Source of the DNA: Alloalcanivorax profundimaris
GTDB lineage: Bacteria > Pseudomonadota > Gammaproteobacteria > Pseudomonadales > Alcanivoracaceae
NCBI RefSeq assembly: GCF_015265435.1
Contig: NZ_JABJWH010000040.1
Span: 1-64,000 of the forward strand
Length of the DNA stretch: 64,000 bases
Reading direction: 5' to 3'
Shown piece by piece: positions 49,291-58,008 of this stretch. A program made the position numbers and the translations under genes. Numbering within the stretch: position 1 is the stretch's first letter; the number at the start of each line of letters is the position of its first letter. Under the pieces are notes generated by a model. That model was not told the origin of the DNA, ran no database searches, and saw only the letters and a list, made by a program, of their open reading frames with translations.

Positions 49291-50033
49291 AACAAGCACG
49301 TATCGCTTTTGAAGGCCGCGTTCAGCAGGCCTGGGAAGACAACGGCAAGCTGCGCCTGGCGGACGGCCGGCGCGTTGAGGAAACCGAGGTGGTGTGGTTG
49401 CCGCCGGTGACCCCGGGCACCATTTTCGCCCTGGGCCTGAACTACGCCGACCACGCCGCCGAGATCGCCTCCAAGGCGCCGGAGGAACCCATGGTGTTCC
49501 TGAAGGGCGCCAATACCCTGGTGGGCCACCGCGCCTTCACGCCGCGCCCCGCCGACGCCACCAATATGCACTATGAGTGCGAGCTGGCCATCGTGGTCGG
49601 CAAGCCGGCGCGCAACGTGGCCAAGGCCGACGCCTACGACTACATCGCCGGTTACACCGTGGCCAACGACTACGCCGTGCGCAATTACCTGGAAGGCTTC
49701 TACCGGCCCAACTTCCGCATCAAGAGCCGGGACAACTGCACCCCCATCGGCCCCTGGCTGGTGGACGCGGCGGACATTCCCGACCCCATGAACCTGCGGC
49801 TGACCACCCGCGTCAACGGCGAAACCACCCAGGAAGGTTCCACCAAGGACATGATTTTCGACGTGCCTTTCCTGATCGAATATTTCAGCGCCTTCATGAC
49901 CCTGCAGCCCGGCGACGTGATTCTCACCGGCACCCCCAAGGGCACCGTCAATGTGATGCCCGGTGACGAAGTGGTCACCGAGATCGAAGGCGTGGGCGCG
50001 CTGCACAACACCATTATCGAGAGGACGGCCTGA
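49287..50033 (+). CDS. hpaG2: HpaG2-like fumarylacetoacetate hydrolase-family protein (C-half of HpaG)
   Basis: A 248-residue FAH-fold enzyme, equal to the C-terminal half of E. coli HpaG. It holds the metal ligands of the family: [26 protein letters not shown] (the two Glu of ExE), and [12 protein letters not shown] with the Asp. [25 protein letters not shown] and [21 protein letters not shown] follow. With HpaG1 it should form the decarboxylase/isomerase that yields 2-oxohept-4-ene-1,7-dioate. Its stop overlaps hpaH by one base (TGATG). Confidence 0.87.
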   Translation: MKQARIAFEGRVQQAWEDNGKLRLADGRRVEETEVVWLPPVTPGTIFALGLNYADHAAEIASKAPEEPMVFLKGANTLVGHRAFTPRPADATNMHYECELAIVVGKPARNVAKADAYDYIAGYTVANDYAVRNYLEGFYRPNFRIKSRDNCTPIGPWLVDAADIPDPMNLRLTTRVNGETTQEGSTKDMIFDVPFLIEYFSAFMTLQPGDVILTGTPKGTVNVMPGDEVVTEIEGVGALHNTIIERTA

Positions 50034-50836
50034 TGCTGGATGATGCCGCCATTCGTGACGCGGCGGAGCGGCTTGACCGCGCCGAGCGCGAACGTACCCA
50101 GATCGACCATCTGACCCTGCAGTACCCGGACATCGGTTTCCCCGAGGCCTACGCCATCCAGCGCCAGTGGGTGGAAATGAAGGTGGCCCGTGGCCGCCGG
50201 GTGATGGGCCACAAAATCGGCCTCACGTCCCGGGCCATGCAGATGTCCGCGCGCATCGATGAGCCGGACTACGGCGTGCTGCTCGACGACATGTTCTTCG
50301 AGGACAACGCCGAGATCGAAGTGGACCGCTTCATCGTGCCGCGCCTGGAAGTGGAGCTGGCGTTCGTGCTCGAGCGCGACCTGAGCGGCCCTGACTGCAC
50401 CGTGCTGGACGTGATGCGCGCCACCGAATACGTGATCCCGGCGCTGGAGATCATCGACGCCCGGGTGCGTCAGGTGGACCCGGCCAGCGGCGCGCCGCGC
50501 AAGGTGTTCGACACCATTTCCGACAACGCCGCCAACGCCGGCGTGGTACTGGGCGGGCGCACCATTCGCCCGTTCGACATCGACCTGCGCTGGAGCGCGG
50601 CGGTGTGCAGTCGCAATGGCCTGGTGGAGGAAACCGGCGTGGCCGCCGGCGTGCTCGGCCATCCCGCCAAGGGCATCGCCTGGCTGGCCAACAAGCTGGC
50701 CCCCCACGGTGTCACCCTGAAAGCCGGCGAGATCGTGCTGGCCGGTTCCTTCACCCGTCCGGTGGCGGCGTCCGCCGGCGATACCTTCCACGTGGACTAC
50801 GGCCCGCTCGGCGCGCTGGGTCTGCGCTTCGTCTGA
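50033..50836 (+). CDS. hpaH: 2-oxo-hept-4-ene-1,7-dioate hydratase HpaH
   Basis: A 267-residue hydratase, the same length as E. coli Hpa[37 protein letters not shown] and the acid-rich [15 protein letters not shown] belong to the HpaH/MhpD family and hold the metal-binding glutamates. It adds water to the dienoate product of HpaG to give 4-hydroxy-2-oxoheptanedioate. Overlap with hpaG2 and an 11-base gap to hpaI show one operon. Confidence 0.9.
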   Translation: MLDDAAIRDAAERLDRAERERTQIDHLTLQYPDIGFPEAYAIQRQWVEMKVARGRRVMGHKIGLTSRAMQMSARIDEPDYGVLLDDMFFEDNAEIEVDRFIVPRLEVELAFVLERDLSGPDCTVLDVMRATEYVIPALEIIDARVRQVDPASGAPRKVFDTISDNAANAGVVLGGRTIRPFDIDLRWSAAVCSRNGLVEETGVAAGVLGHPAKGIAWLANKLAPHGVTLKAGEIVLAGSFTRPVAASAGDTFHVDYGPLGALGLRFV

Positions 50837-50847
50837 CAGGAGGCGGC

Positions 50848-51645
50848 ATGGATCTTCCGGTCAATACCTTCAAACAGGCGCTGGTCGAAGGCCGCACCCA
50901 GATCGGTTTGTGGTGCGCCCTGGCCGGCGCCTACGGCACCGAGATCGGCGCCGCCGCCGGTTTCGACTGGCTGCTGATCGACGGTGAACACGGCCCCAAC
51001 GACCTGCGCTCGATTCTCGAGCAATTGCAGGCGGTGGCGCCGTACCCGACCCACCCGGTGGTGCGCCCGGTGAACGGCGACGCGGACACCCTCAAGCCGT
51101 TGCTGGACGCTGGGGTACAGACCTTCCTGGTGCCCATGGTGGAAAGCGCCGATCAGGCGCGGGCCATCGTCGAGGCCACCCGCTACCCGCCCCACGGGCG
51201 CCGGGGCGTGGGCGCCGGCCTGGCGCGGGCGTCGCGCTGGGGCCGGGTGCCGGACTATGTGCACCGCTGCCACGAACAACTGTGCGTGCTGCTGCAGGTG
51301 GAAAGCCGCGCCGGCCTGGACAACCTGGATGAAATCGCCGCCGTGGACGGTGTCGACGGCGTCTTTATTGGTGCCGCCGACCTGGGCGCCGACCTGGGCT
51401 ATCTGGGCCAGCCCGGCCACCCGGAAGTGAACGCGGCGGTGCTGGACGCCTTCCGGCGTATTCAGGCGGCGGGCAAGCCCGCCGGCGCGCTGACCGTCAA
51501 CGAGGACCTGGCCCGCGAGCATCTCGACGCCGGCTGCCGGTTCCTCGCCGTGGGCGCCGACGCCGCCCTGCTGGCCCGCGCCACGGATGCGCTGTCGCGC
51601 CGCTTCAAGGACCATTTGTCGCCGTCCCAGGCTGGCGGTTACTGA
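50848..51645 (+). CDS. hpaI: 4-hydroxy-2-oxoheptanedioate aldolase HpaI
   Basis: A 265-residue class II pyruvate aldolase. [57 protein letters not shown] and [37 protein letters not shown] give the HpaI/GarL core, with metal-binding Glu in QVES and Asp in AADL. The usual GPxDL-S reads GAADLG, a small change beside the metal site. It splits 4-hydroxy-2-oxoheptanedioate into pyruvate and succinic semialdehyde. ACAGGAGG precedes ATG 50848. Confidence 0.88.
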   Translation: MDLPVNTFKQALVEGRTQIGLWCALAGAYGTEIGAAAGFDWLLIDGEHGPNDLRSILEQLQAVAPYPTHPVVRPVNGDADTLKPLLDAGVQTFLVPMVESADQARAIVEATRYPPHGRRGVGAGLARASRWGRVPDYVHRCHEQLCVLLQVESRAGLDNLDEIAAVDGVDGVFIGAADLGADLGYLGQPGHPEVNAAVLDAFRRIQAAGKPAGALTVNEDLAREHLDAGCRFLAVGADAALLARATDALSRRFKDHLSPSQAGGY

Positions 51646-51689
51646 ATCTATTCTCACAACGCGCTTTGCGCCTCGGAGGAGAATAATAA

Positions 51690-52136
51690 ATGGCTCGTTC
51701 CATTAACTGGCTACAGGTGGGCGCGGCGCTGCTGCTCGGCCTGTTTGGTCTCTACGTGATTGTTCAAGGCAGCGGCTACGAAATGGGCTCGCTGCGTCGC
51801 ATGGGGCCCGGCTTCTTCCCGGTGATGATCGGCTCGGTATTGCTGCTGTTCGCCGTTCTGCTGGTGCTGGAAGTGTGGCATGAGGAGAAAACGGAACGGA
51901 ATTTCTGGATTCCACGGCCGATTCTCACCATCAGCGCGGGCTTCGTGGCGTTCGCCGCGTTGCTGGAGAGGGCCGGACTGGTACCCGCCACGCTGGCGCT
52001 GGTGGTGCTGGTGTCGCTGGCCGAGAAGCCGGTGCGTCCGGTGGCGGCGGTGGCCACCGCGGTGGCGCTGAGCGTGCTCGGTGTCCTGGTATTCATTTAC
52101 GGCTTCGGCATTCCGGCGGCCGCGTTCGAGTGGTGA
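51690..52136 (+). CDS. tctB: TctB-family small membrane subunit of a TTT transporter
   Basis: A 148-residue protein with four hydrophobic segments: an N-terminal one, MGPGFFPVMIGSVLLLFAVLLVL, a third (ILTISAGFVAFAALLERAGLVPATLALVVLV) and a C-terminal one. RRMGPGFFP is the TctB signature. TCGGAGGAG precedes ATG 51690. It works with TctA (next gene) and with the TctC protein encoded on the other strand at 45805-46767 to take up a carboxylate. Confidence 0.88.
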   Translation: MARSINWLQVGAALLLGLFGLYVIVQGSGYEMGSLRRMGPGFFPVMIGSVLLLFAVLLVLEVWHEEKTERNFWIPRPILTISAGFVAFAALLERAGLVPATLALVVLVSLAEKPVRPVAAVATAVALSVLGVLVFIYGFGIPAAAFEW

Positions 52137-52140
52137 TTTG

Positions 52141-53652
52141 ATGGATATCCTTCACAATCTGGCGCTCGGCGCCGACGTCGCATTTTCCTGGCAGGGCCTG
52201 CTGTTCTGTTTCGTGGGCGTGCTGGTGGGCACCTTCGTGGGCGTGCTGCCCGGCATCGGACCGCTGGCGGCGATTTCGCTTGCCCTGCCGATGACCTATT
52301 ACCTCTCTCCGCCGATTGCTCTGATCATGCTGGCCGGCATTTTCTACGGCGCCCAGTACGGTGGCTCCATCGCCGCCATTCTGCTCAACCTGCCGGGCAC
52401 CGCCTCGGCGGCGGTCACCTGTATCGACGGCAACCAGATGACCAAGCAGGGGCGCGCCGGCGTGGCCTTGTTCACCGCCGCCATTTCGTCCTTCTCCGGC
52501 GGCATCGTGGCGATTTTCATGGTGCTCGGGTTCACGCCCATGATCGCGTCCTTCGCCACCGATTTTGGCGCGGTGGATTACTTCTCGATCATGCTATTGG
52601 GCCTGGTGGCGGCCTCCACCCTGTCGGTGGGCTCGCCGCTCAAGGGCATGACCATGGTGATGCTGGGCATCGCCCTGGGGATGGTGGGCACCGATGACAC
52701 CTCCGGCACCGAGCGTTTTACCTTCGGTGCCCTGGCGCTGTCCGATGGCATCAGCCTGGTGGCTCTGGCCATGGGGCTGTTCGGGGTGGGGGAGATCCTC
52801 GCCAACCTGGGACAGGAAAAGCGTTCCCCGCTCAAGGCCAGCGGCCTGACCTTCAAATCCATGCTGCCCAAGCGGCACGAATGGCACGGTCTGTGGAAGA
52901 CCATCCTGCGCGGTTCCGGCATTGGTGCCTTCGTCGGGGCGCTGCCCGGCTCCGGGCCGGCCATCGCCGCCTTCATGTCCTACGCGGCGGAAAAGAAGCT
53001 GGCCAAGAACCCGGATAATTTCGGCAAGGGCGAACTGCGTGGCGTGGCGTCCCCGGAATCCGCCAATAACGCGGCGGTGCAGGCGGCGTTCATTCCCACT
53101 CTGAGTCTGGGTATCCCCGGCGACGCGGTGATGGCGGTGCTGCTTGGCGCCATGATTCTGCACGGTATCTCTCCGGGGCCGGAGCTGGTCACCAGCAATC
53201 CGGACATGTTCTGGGGCCTGGTGGTGAGCTTCGGCGTCGGCAACATCATGCTGCTGGTTCTGAACCTTCCGCTGATCCGGTTATGGGTGCGCATGTTGTC
53301 GATTCCCTATCACGTGCTGTACCCGGCCATGCTGTTCTTTATCTGCATCGGCGTGTTCTCGGTGCGCTCCAGCGTGTTCGATATCTATACCGCGCTGTTC
53401 TTCGGGGTGATCGGCTATTTCCTGCTCCGGTTGCGTTTCCCGGCGGCGCCGCTGCTACTGGGCTTCATTCTCGGGCCCATGATGGAAGTGCATTTCCGCC
53501 GCGCGCTGCTGCTGTCCCGGGGCGATTACATGACCTTCTTCAACAGCGTGCCGAGCACCGTGTTCCTGGTGCTCACCGCCCTGTTCCTGGTTCTGCCGCT
53601 GTGGTCGGCGTTCCGCAAACGCACCCGCCGCGTGGCCGATCAAGGAGACTGA
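52141..53652 (+). CDS. tctA: TctA-family large membrane subunit of a TTT transporter
   Basis: A 503-residue membrane protein with about eleven or twelve segments. GTFVGVLPGIGPLAAISLALP, GIFYGAQYGGSIAAILLNLPGTASAAVTCIDG and FVGALPGSGPAIAAFMSYAAEKK are the two inverted-repeat signature blocks of TctA. It starts 4 bases after tctB and ends one base before the dehydrogenase start region. With TctB and TctC it forms a tripartite tricarboxylate-type importer. A dicarboxylate or tricarboxylate fits the HpaG-I enzymes beside it. Confidence 0.9.
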   Translation: MDILHNLALGADVAFSWQGLLFCFVGVLVGTFVGVLPGIGPLAAISLALPMTYYLSPPIALIMLAGIFYGAQYGGSIAAILLNLPGTASAAVTCIDGNQMTKQGRAGVALFTAAISSFSGGIVAIFMVLGFTPMIASFATDFGAVDYFSIMLLGLVAASTLSVGSPLKGMTMVMLGIALGMVGTDDTSGTERFTFGALALSDGISLVALAMGLFGVGEILANLGQEKRSPLKASGLTFKSMLPKRHEWHGLWKTILRGSGIGAFVGALPGSGPAIAAFMSYAAEKKLAKNPDNFGKGELRGVASPESANNAAVQAAFIPTLSLGIPGDAVMAVLLGAMILHGISPGPELVTSNPDMFWGLVVSFGVGNIMLLVLNLPLIRLWVRMLSIPYHVLYPAMLFFICIGVFSVRSSVFDIYTALFFGVIGYFLLRLRFPAAPLLLGFILGPMMEVHFRRALLLSRGDYMTFFNSVPSTVFLVLTALFLVLPLWSAFRKRTRRVADQGD

Positions 53653-53653
53653 C

Positions 53654-55084
53654 ATGCGCAACAACTTCATCGGCGGCGCCTGGACCCGTGGCGCCGACAC
53701 CCGTGACAACATCAACCCGTCCGATACCACGGACGTGATCGGCGAATACGCCCAGGCGGACGCCGCCCAGACCGCCGACGCCATTGCCGCCGCCCGCCGT
53801 GCCTTTCCGGCCTGGCGCGCCGCCGGCATCCAGGCGCGCGCCGACGCGCTCGACGTCATCGGCCTGGAGCTGGCCGCCCGCAAGGAAGAACTGGGTCGGC
53901 TGCTGTCCCGGGAAGAGGGCAAGACCCTGCCCGAGGGCATCGCCGAGGTGAACCGGGCGGCGCAGATCTTCCGTTTCTTCGCCGGCGAGGCACTGCGCCC
54001 CGGCGGGGAAACCCTGCCGTCGGTACGGCCCGGCATGGACGTGCACATTACCCGGGAACCGGTGGGCGTGGTGGGCATCATCACCCCCTGGAATTTCCCG
54101 ATTGCGATTCCCGCCTGGAAAATCGCGCCGGCCCTGGCGTACGGCAACTGCGTGGTGTTCAAACCCGCCGACCTGGTGCCCGGCTGCGGCTGGGCCCTGG
54201 CGGAAATCATCAGCCGCAGCGGCCTGCCCGAGGGGGTGTTCAACCTGACCATGGGGCGCGGCAGCGTGGTGGGCCAGACCCTGCTGGAAAGCGCCGACGT
54301 GGACGCCATTTCCTTTACCGGCTCGGAGAACACCGGCGCCCGGGTAATGGCCACCGCCGGCGCCCGTTTCGCCAAGCTGCAACTGGAAATGGGCGGCAAG
54401 AACCCGCTGGTGGTACTCGACGACGCCGACCTGGACCGTGCCGTGGAAGTGGCGGTGCAGGGCGCCTATTTCTCCACCGGCCAGCGTTGCACCGCCTCGT
54501 CCCGGTTCATCGTCGGCAAGGGCATCCACGATCGTTTCGTGGCCGGCGTGCAAGAGCGTCTCGCCGGGCTCAAGGTGGACGACGCCCTTGCCGAAGGCAC
54601 CGACATCGGCCCGGTGGTGGACGGCAACCAGCTGGAGCAGGACCTGGCCTACGTGGACATCGGCCGCCAGGAAGGCGCCCGCCTGGTGTGCGGCGGCGAG
54701 CGTCTGCAACGGGACCGCGACGGTTTCTACATGGCGCCGGCGCTGTTCGCCGACACCGACCCGGCCATGCGCATCGCCCGGGAAGAGATCTTCGGCCCGG
54801 TGGCCTGCGTGATTCCGGCGGACGATTACGAGCACGCCCTGACCCTGGCCAACGACAGCCCGTTCGGTTTGTCCGCCGGCATCTGTACCACCTCCCTGAA
54901 GCACGCCAGCGATTTCCGCCAGCGCGTGGAAGCGGGCATGGTGATGGTCAACACGCCCACCGCCGGCGTCGATTACCACGTGCCCTTCGGCGGCCGCAAA
55001 GGCTCCAGTTACGGCTCCCGGGAGCAGGGCCGCTACGCCGCCGAGTTCTTCACCACGGTGAAAACCGCCTACGTGGCGCCTTGA
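53654..55084 (+). CDS. aldehyde dehydrogenase, alpha-ketoglutaric/succinic semialdehyde type
   Basis: A 476-residue NAD(P)-dependent aldehyde dehydrogenase. ITPWNFPIAIPAWKIAPALAYGN, FTGSENTGARV, LEMGGKNPLVVLDDADL (catalytic Glu) and STGQRCTASS (catalytic Cys) are complete. The C-terminal TPTAGVDYHVPFGGRKGSSYGSREQGRYAAEFFTTVKTAY is typical of alpha-ketoglutaric semialdehyde dehydrogenases. In this operon the natural substrate would be succinic semialdehyde released by HpaI, giving succinate. It is not HpaE, which acts on the aromatic semialdehyde. AAGGAG precedes ATG 53654. It is the last gene before the REPIN. Confidence 0.87.
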   Translation: MRNNFIGGAWTRGADTRDNINPSDTTDVIGEYAQADAAQTADAIAAARRAFPAWRAAGIQARADALDVIGLELAARKEELGRLLSREEGKTLPEGIAEVNRAAQIFRFFAGEALRPGGETLPSVRPGMDVHITREPVGVVGIITPWNFPIAIPAWKIAPALAYGNCVVFKPADLVPGCGWALAEIISRSGLPEGVFNLTMGRGSVVGQTLLESADVDAISFTGSENTGARVMATAGARFAKLQLEMGGKNPLVVLDDADLDRAVEVAVQGAYFSTGQRCTASSRFIVGKGIHDRFVAGVQERLAGLKVDDALAEGTDIGPVVDGNQLEQDLAYVDIGRQEGARLVCGGERLQRDRDGFYMAPALFADTDPAMRIAREEIFGPVACVIPADDYEHALTLANDSPFGLSAGICTTSLKHASDFRQRVEAGMVMVNTPTAGVDYHVPFGGRKGSSYGSREQGRYAAEFFTTVKTAYVAP

Positions 55085-55087
55085 GTT

Positions 55088-55147
55088 ATCGCGACTGAAG
55101 TCGCTCCTACGGTTTAAGAATGCGGTAGGAGCGACTTCAGTCGCGAT
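55088..55147. repeat. REPIN (two REP sequences in inverted orientation)
   Basis: ATCGCGACTGAAGTCGCTCCTAC (55088-55110) and its exact reverse complement (55125-55147) enclose a 14-base spacer. Each arm carries the smaller palindrome GCGACT-GA-AGTCGC. The GTAGGAGCGACTTCAGTCGC form is close to REP elements of Pseudomonas-type bacteria, which are spread by RAYT transposases. It follows the dehydrogenase stop directly and may also stop transcription. Confidence 0.85.
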
Positions 55148-55219
55148 GCGCTTCGGCGTCTTCCCGTCCGGTGTTAAGCTGCCGGCACCAAAAACATTGA
55201 ACCGGGTGCCGGCAAAAAC

Positions 55220-55861
55220 ATGGATGATCGCAAAACCTTCATGGCGTATACCGCCATCCTGCTGGTGGTGATGGCGGCCCTGGCGGTGTCGCCGGTGGAG
55301 CGTGAAACCTGGCTGATGGAAAACGCCGTGGTGGCCCTGTTCCTGGCGACCCTGTGGGCCACGCGCCGTTGGTTCCGCTTCTCCGCCGGCAACTACGGGC
55401 TCATTACCCTGTTTCTGGTTCTCCATGAAATCGGCGCTCACTACACCTACTCGCGGGTGCCCTACGACGCCTGGGCCCGGCAGCTGGCGGGCTTCAGCAT
55501 CGATGAGCTGTTCGGCTGGCAACGCAATCAGTACGACCGCCTGCTGCATCTGCTGTACGGCGTATTGCTGGTGCTGCCGCTGCGCGAGCTGTGCCGTCGC
55601 GTTGCCGGCCTGCGTGGCGCCTGGGCCGGCTTTTTCGCCTTCGCGCTGATTCTCGCCTCATCGATGATCTACGAACTGATCGAGTGGGGCGCGGCGGTGG
55701 TCCTCGGCGACGGCAGCGATCTGTTCCTGGGCACCCAGGGCGACCCCTGGGACGCCCAGAAGGACATGGCCCTGGCCCTGCTGGGCGCGCTCATCGCCCT
55801 GGCCCTGGCCGCCCCGCTGAGGGCGGCCCGCGTCCGTCGCGCGGTCACCGGAAACGGCTGA
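55220..55861 (+). CDS. DUF2238 (YjdF-like) inner-membrane protein
   Basis: A 213-residue protein with about six membrane segments. LFLVLHEIGAHYTYSRVPYD, NQYDRLLHLLYGVLLVLPLRE, and MIYELIEWGAAVVLG, followed by FLGTQGDPWDAQKDM, are the family signature. His, Tyr and Glu residues in the membrane segments are conserved. The function is unknown. It begins after the REPIN at ATG 55220 and precedes the thioredoxin gene by 65 bases. Confidence 0.87.
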   Translation: MDDRKTFMAYTAILLVVMAALAVSPVERETWLMENAVVALFLATLWATRRWFRFSAGNYGLITLFLVLHEIGAHYTYSRVPYDAWARQLAGFSIDELFGWQRNQYDRLLHLLYGVLLVLPLRELCRRVAGLRGAWAGFFAFALILASSMIYELIEWGAAVVLGDGSDLFLGTQGDPWDAQKDMALALLGALIALALAAPLRAARVRRAVTGNG

Positions 55862-55926
55862 CTTGAACGGCGCCGGGCCGGCGGGTGTATGCTGGCCCAC
55901 CCTCAACCACCGCCGGAGCAACGCCC

Positions 55927-56253
55927 ATGGCCTATTCCTCCCGCTACCAGCCGGAAACCCTGGACCGCGCCGCCGTGGACGCCGCCCCCGGGCCCCGGGT
56001 GCTGGAGTTCGGCACCAACTGGTGCGGCCACTGCCGTGCCGCCCAGCCGTTGATCCAGGCGGCGCTGGCCGATCACCCGGATCTGGAGCACCTCAAGGTG
56101 GAGGACGGCAAGGGCCGGCCCCTGGGCCGTTCGTTCCGGGTCAAGCTGTGGCCCACCCTGATCTTCCTGCGCGACGGTCAGGAGGTGGCGCGTCTGGTGC
56201 GGCCCGGTGACCAAACGGAAATCGACGAGGCCCTGGCGCGTATCACCGCCTGA
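55927..56253 (+). CDS. thioredoxin-family protein with CGHC active site
   Basis: A 108-residue thioredoxin fold. The active site is CGHC near residue 33 (FGTNWCGHCRAAQP) and the cis-proline loop is KLWPTLIFL. CGHC is the motif of protein disulfide isomerase. It is a close paralogue of the CPHC protein at 31190-31549: same VLEFG strand, LGRSFRVKLWPTLIFLRDGQEVARLVRP. No signal peptide, so it is cytoplasmic. ATG 55927 was preferred to 55885 because CGGAGCAACG stands upstream and the fold begins there. Confidence 0.84.
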   Translation: MAYSSRYQPETLDRAAVDAAPGPRVLEFGTNWCGHCRAAQPLIQAALADHPDLEHLKVEDGKGRPLGRSFRVKLWPTLIFLRDGQEVARLVRPGDQTEIDEALARITA

Positions 56254-56328
56254 TCACGGCTGAAGCGGAACGCCGCCCGGCCGCCGGCGACACTCGCATC
56301 CGCGAAATCCCATCCCTATACTAGCCAA

Positions 56329-58008
56329 ATGGACAGTATCGCCGCCCCCGCCACCCTGGATGACCCGCTCTATTACCTGCGCAACTTCGAGACCGTGCTG
56401 CGCTGGGTGAGCCACTGTCACGGGGATTTGCTGGACGACGCCGAACGGGCCTTCGTGGCCGGCGTGGCGGCGCAGCCGGTGGCGGCCCGGGCCCTGCTCA
56501 CGCGCATGGTGATGCGCAAGGGCGAGCTGTTCCGCGCCGACAAACTGCGCTACCCGGAGATCGGCCCGGCGATGCCGGCGCTGGCGTCGCTGGAAGCGGC
56601 GGGCTGGGTCCGGCGGGACGGCGACCTGAGCCTGGACGACCTGTTCCGCCTCTACACCAAGGCGGAGCTGGGCCGCGCCCTGGCGCCCCGGCTGGCCGCC
56701 GCCGGCCTGGACCGGCACGGCCGCAAGGCGGACTGGCTGGCCACCCTGGCCGAGCACCCGCCCGCGCCCCGGCCGTTGCCCGCCTGGGACCCGGAGGGGC
56801 ATCTTCCGCCGGCCTGGCGGCTCACCGTGATGCCGGTGTGCGAACGTCTGCGGCTGATGTTCTTCGGCAATCTGTACCAGAGCTGGAGCGAGTTCGTGCT
56901 CGCCGAGCTGGGCACCTTCCGCTACGAGCGGGTGCGCCTGGACGCCACCACCCGGCCGTACCGCCACCGTGCCGACCTGGACGCCTGGCTGGCGGTGCAC
57001 GCCTGCCGGGAGCGGTTCGAGGCCGGCGAACCGGTGGAGGCGGTGGCCGCCGATCTGCCCGATGGCGACACCGGCAACCCCTGGGTGGAGGAGCGCCGCC
57101 ACAAGCTGCGCTACAAGCTGGCCCGGCAGTGGGAGCGGGAAGACCAACTGGAGCGGGCCGAGGCGTTGTACGCCCAATGCCGCCACCCGGACGCCCGCGC
57201 CCGGCGCCTGCGGGTGCTGGAGCGGCGCGGCGAGTACCGCGCCGCTCTGGCCCTGGCCAGCGAGGCCGCCGCCGCCCCGGAAAGCGAAGCGGAGCGCCAG
57301 CAACTGGGCCGCTTGCTGCCGCGCCTGCACCGTAAGCTGGATCTGCCCCGCCCGGTGTCGACGCCGCCGCCGGCCACTGAGCAATGGTCGCTGACCCTGC
57401 CGGTATCCCGCCTGATGCGCGCCGGCTCCGTGGAGGGCGCGGTGGCCGAGCACTTCCACCGCCAGGACGCGCCGGTGTGCTACGTGGAAAACACCCTGTT
57501 CACCGGCCTGTTCGGCCTGCTGTGCTGGGAGGCGGTGTTCGCGCCCCTGCCCGGGGCCTTCTTCCACCCGTTCCAAAGCGGCCCGGCGGACCTGCACCGG
57601 CCGGACTTCCTGGCCCGCCGCCGGGAGCGCTTCGCCGCCGCCTTCGCCGACCTGGACAGCGGCCGCCACCGGCGGCGCATTCTCGATACCTTCCGGCGCA
57701 AGTACGGGACCCAGTCGCCGTTCGTGCACTGGGGCGCGCTCTCCGAGCCGTTGCTGGAGCTGGCCCTGGACTGCATTCCCGCCGCCCATCTGGCCCGCCA
57801 CGGCGAACGGCTGCTGGGCGACATCAAGGCCAACCGGGCCGGTCTGCCGGACCTGATCCAGTTTTTCCCGGCGCGGGGCGAATACCGCATGATCGAGGTG
57901 AAGGGCCCCGGCGACCGGCTCCAGGACAACCAGCGCCGCTGGCTGGCGTACTTCGCCGAGCAAGGCATGCCGGCGGTGGTCTGCAAGGTGGCCTGGGAGG
58001 CGGGGTGA
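56329..58008 (+). CDS. FAN1-like VRR-NUC domain nuclease
   Basis: A 559-residue DNA repair nuclease. The N-terminal part (YYLRNFETVLRWVSHCHGDLL, ALLTRMVMRKGELFRADKLRYPEIG) is the SAP/winged-helix-like region seen in bacterial FAN1. A TPR-like middle follows (LERAEALYAQCRHPDARARRLRVLERRGEYRAALALA). The C-terminal VRR-NUC domain holds the PD-(D/E)xK catalytic residues: GLPDLIQF and EVKGPGD. FAN1 cuts 5-prime flaps and helps interstrand crosslink repair. Its stop overlaps the helicase start by 4 bases (GTGA). Confidence 0.87.
   Translation: MDSIAAPATLDDPLYYLRNFETVLRWVSHCHGDLLDDAERAFVAGVAAQPVAARALLTRMVMRKGELFRADKLRYPEIGPAMPALASLEAAGWVRRDGDLSLDDLFRLYTKAELGRALAPRLAAAGLDRHGRKADWLATLAEHPPAPRPLPAWDPEGHLPPAWRLTVMPVCERLRLMFFGNLYQSWSEFVLAELGTFRYERVRLDATTRPYRHRADLDAWLAVHACRERFEAGEPVEAVAADLPDGDTGNPWVEERRHKLRYKLARQWEREDQLERAEALYAQCRHPDARARRLRVLERRGEYRAALALASEAAAAPESEAERQQLGRLLPRLHRKLDLPRPVSTPPPATEQWSLTLPVSRLMRAGSVEGAVAEHFHRQDAPVCYVENTLFTGLFGLLCWEAVFAPLPGAFFHPFQSGPADLHRPDFLARRRERFAAAFADLDSGRHRRRILDTFRRKYGTQSPFVHWGALSEPLLELALDCIPAAHLARHGERLLGDIKANRAGLPDLIQFFPARGEYRMIEVKGPGDRLQDNQRRWLAYFAEQGMPAVVCKVAWEAG

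Noticed and set aside
48604-50033. hpaG1/hpaG2 as one gene broken by a frameshift
   Set aside because: Each half has its own start, full FAH fold and a clean ATGA overlap. Split HpaG is a known natural arrangement.
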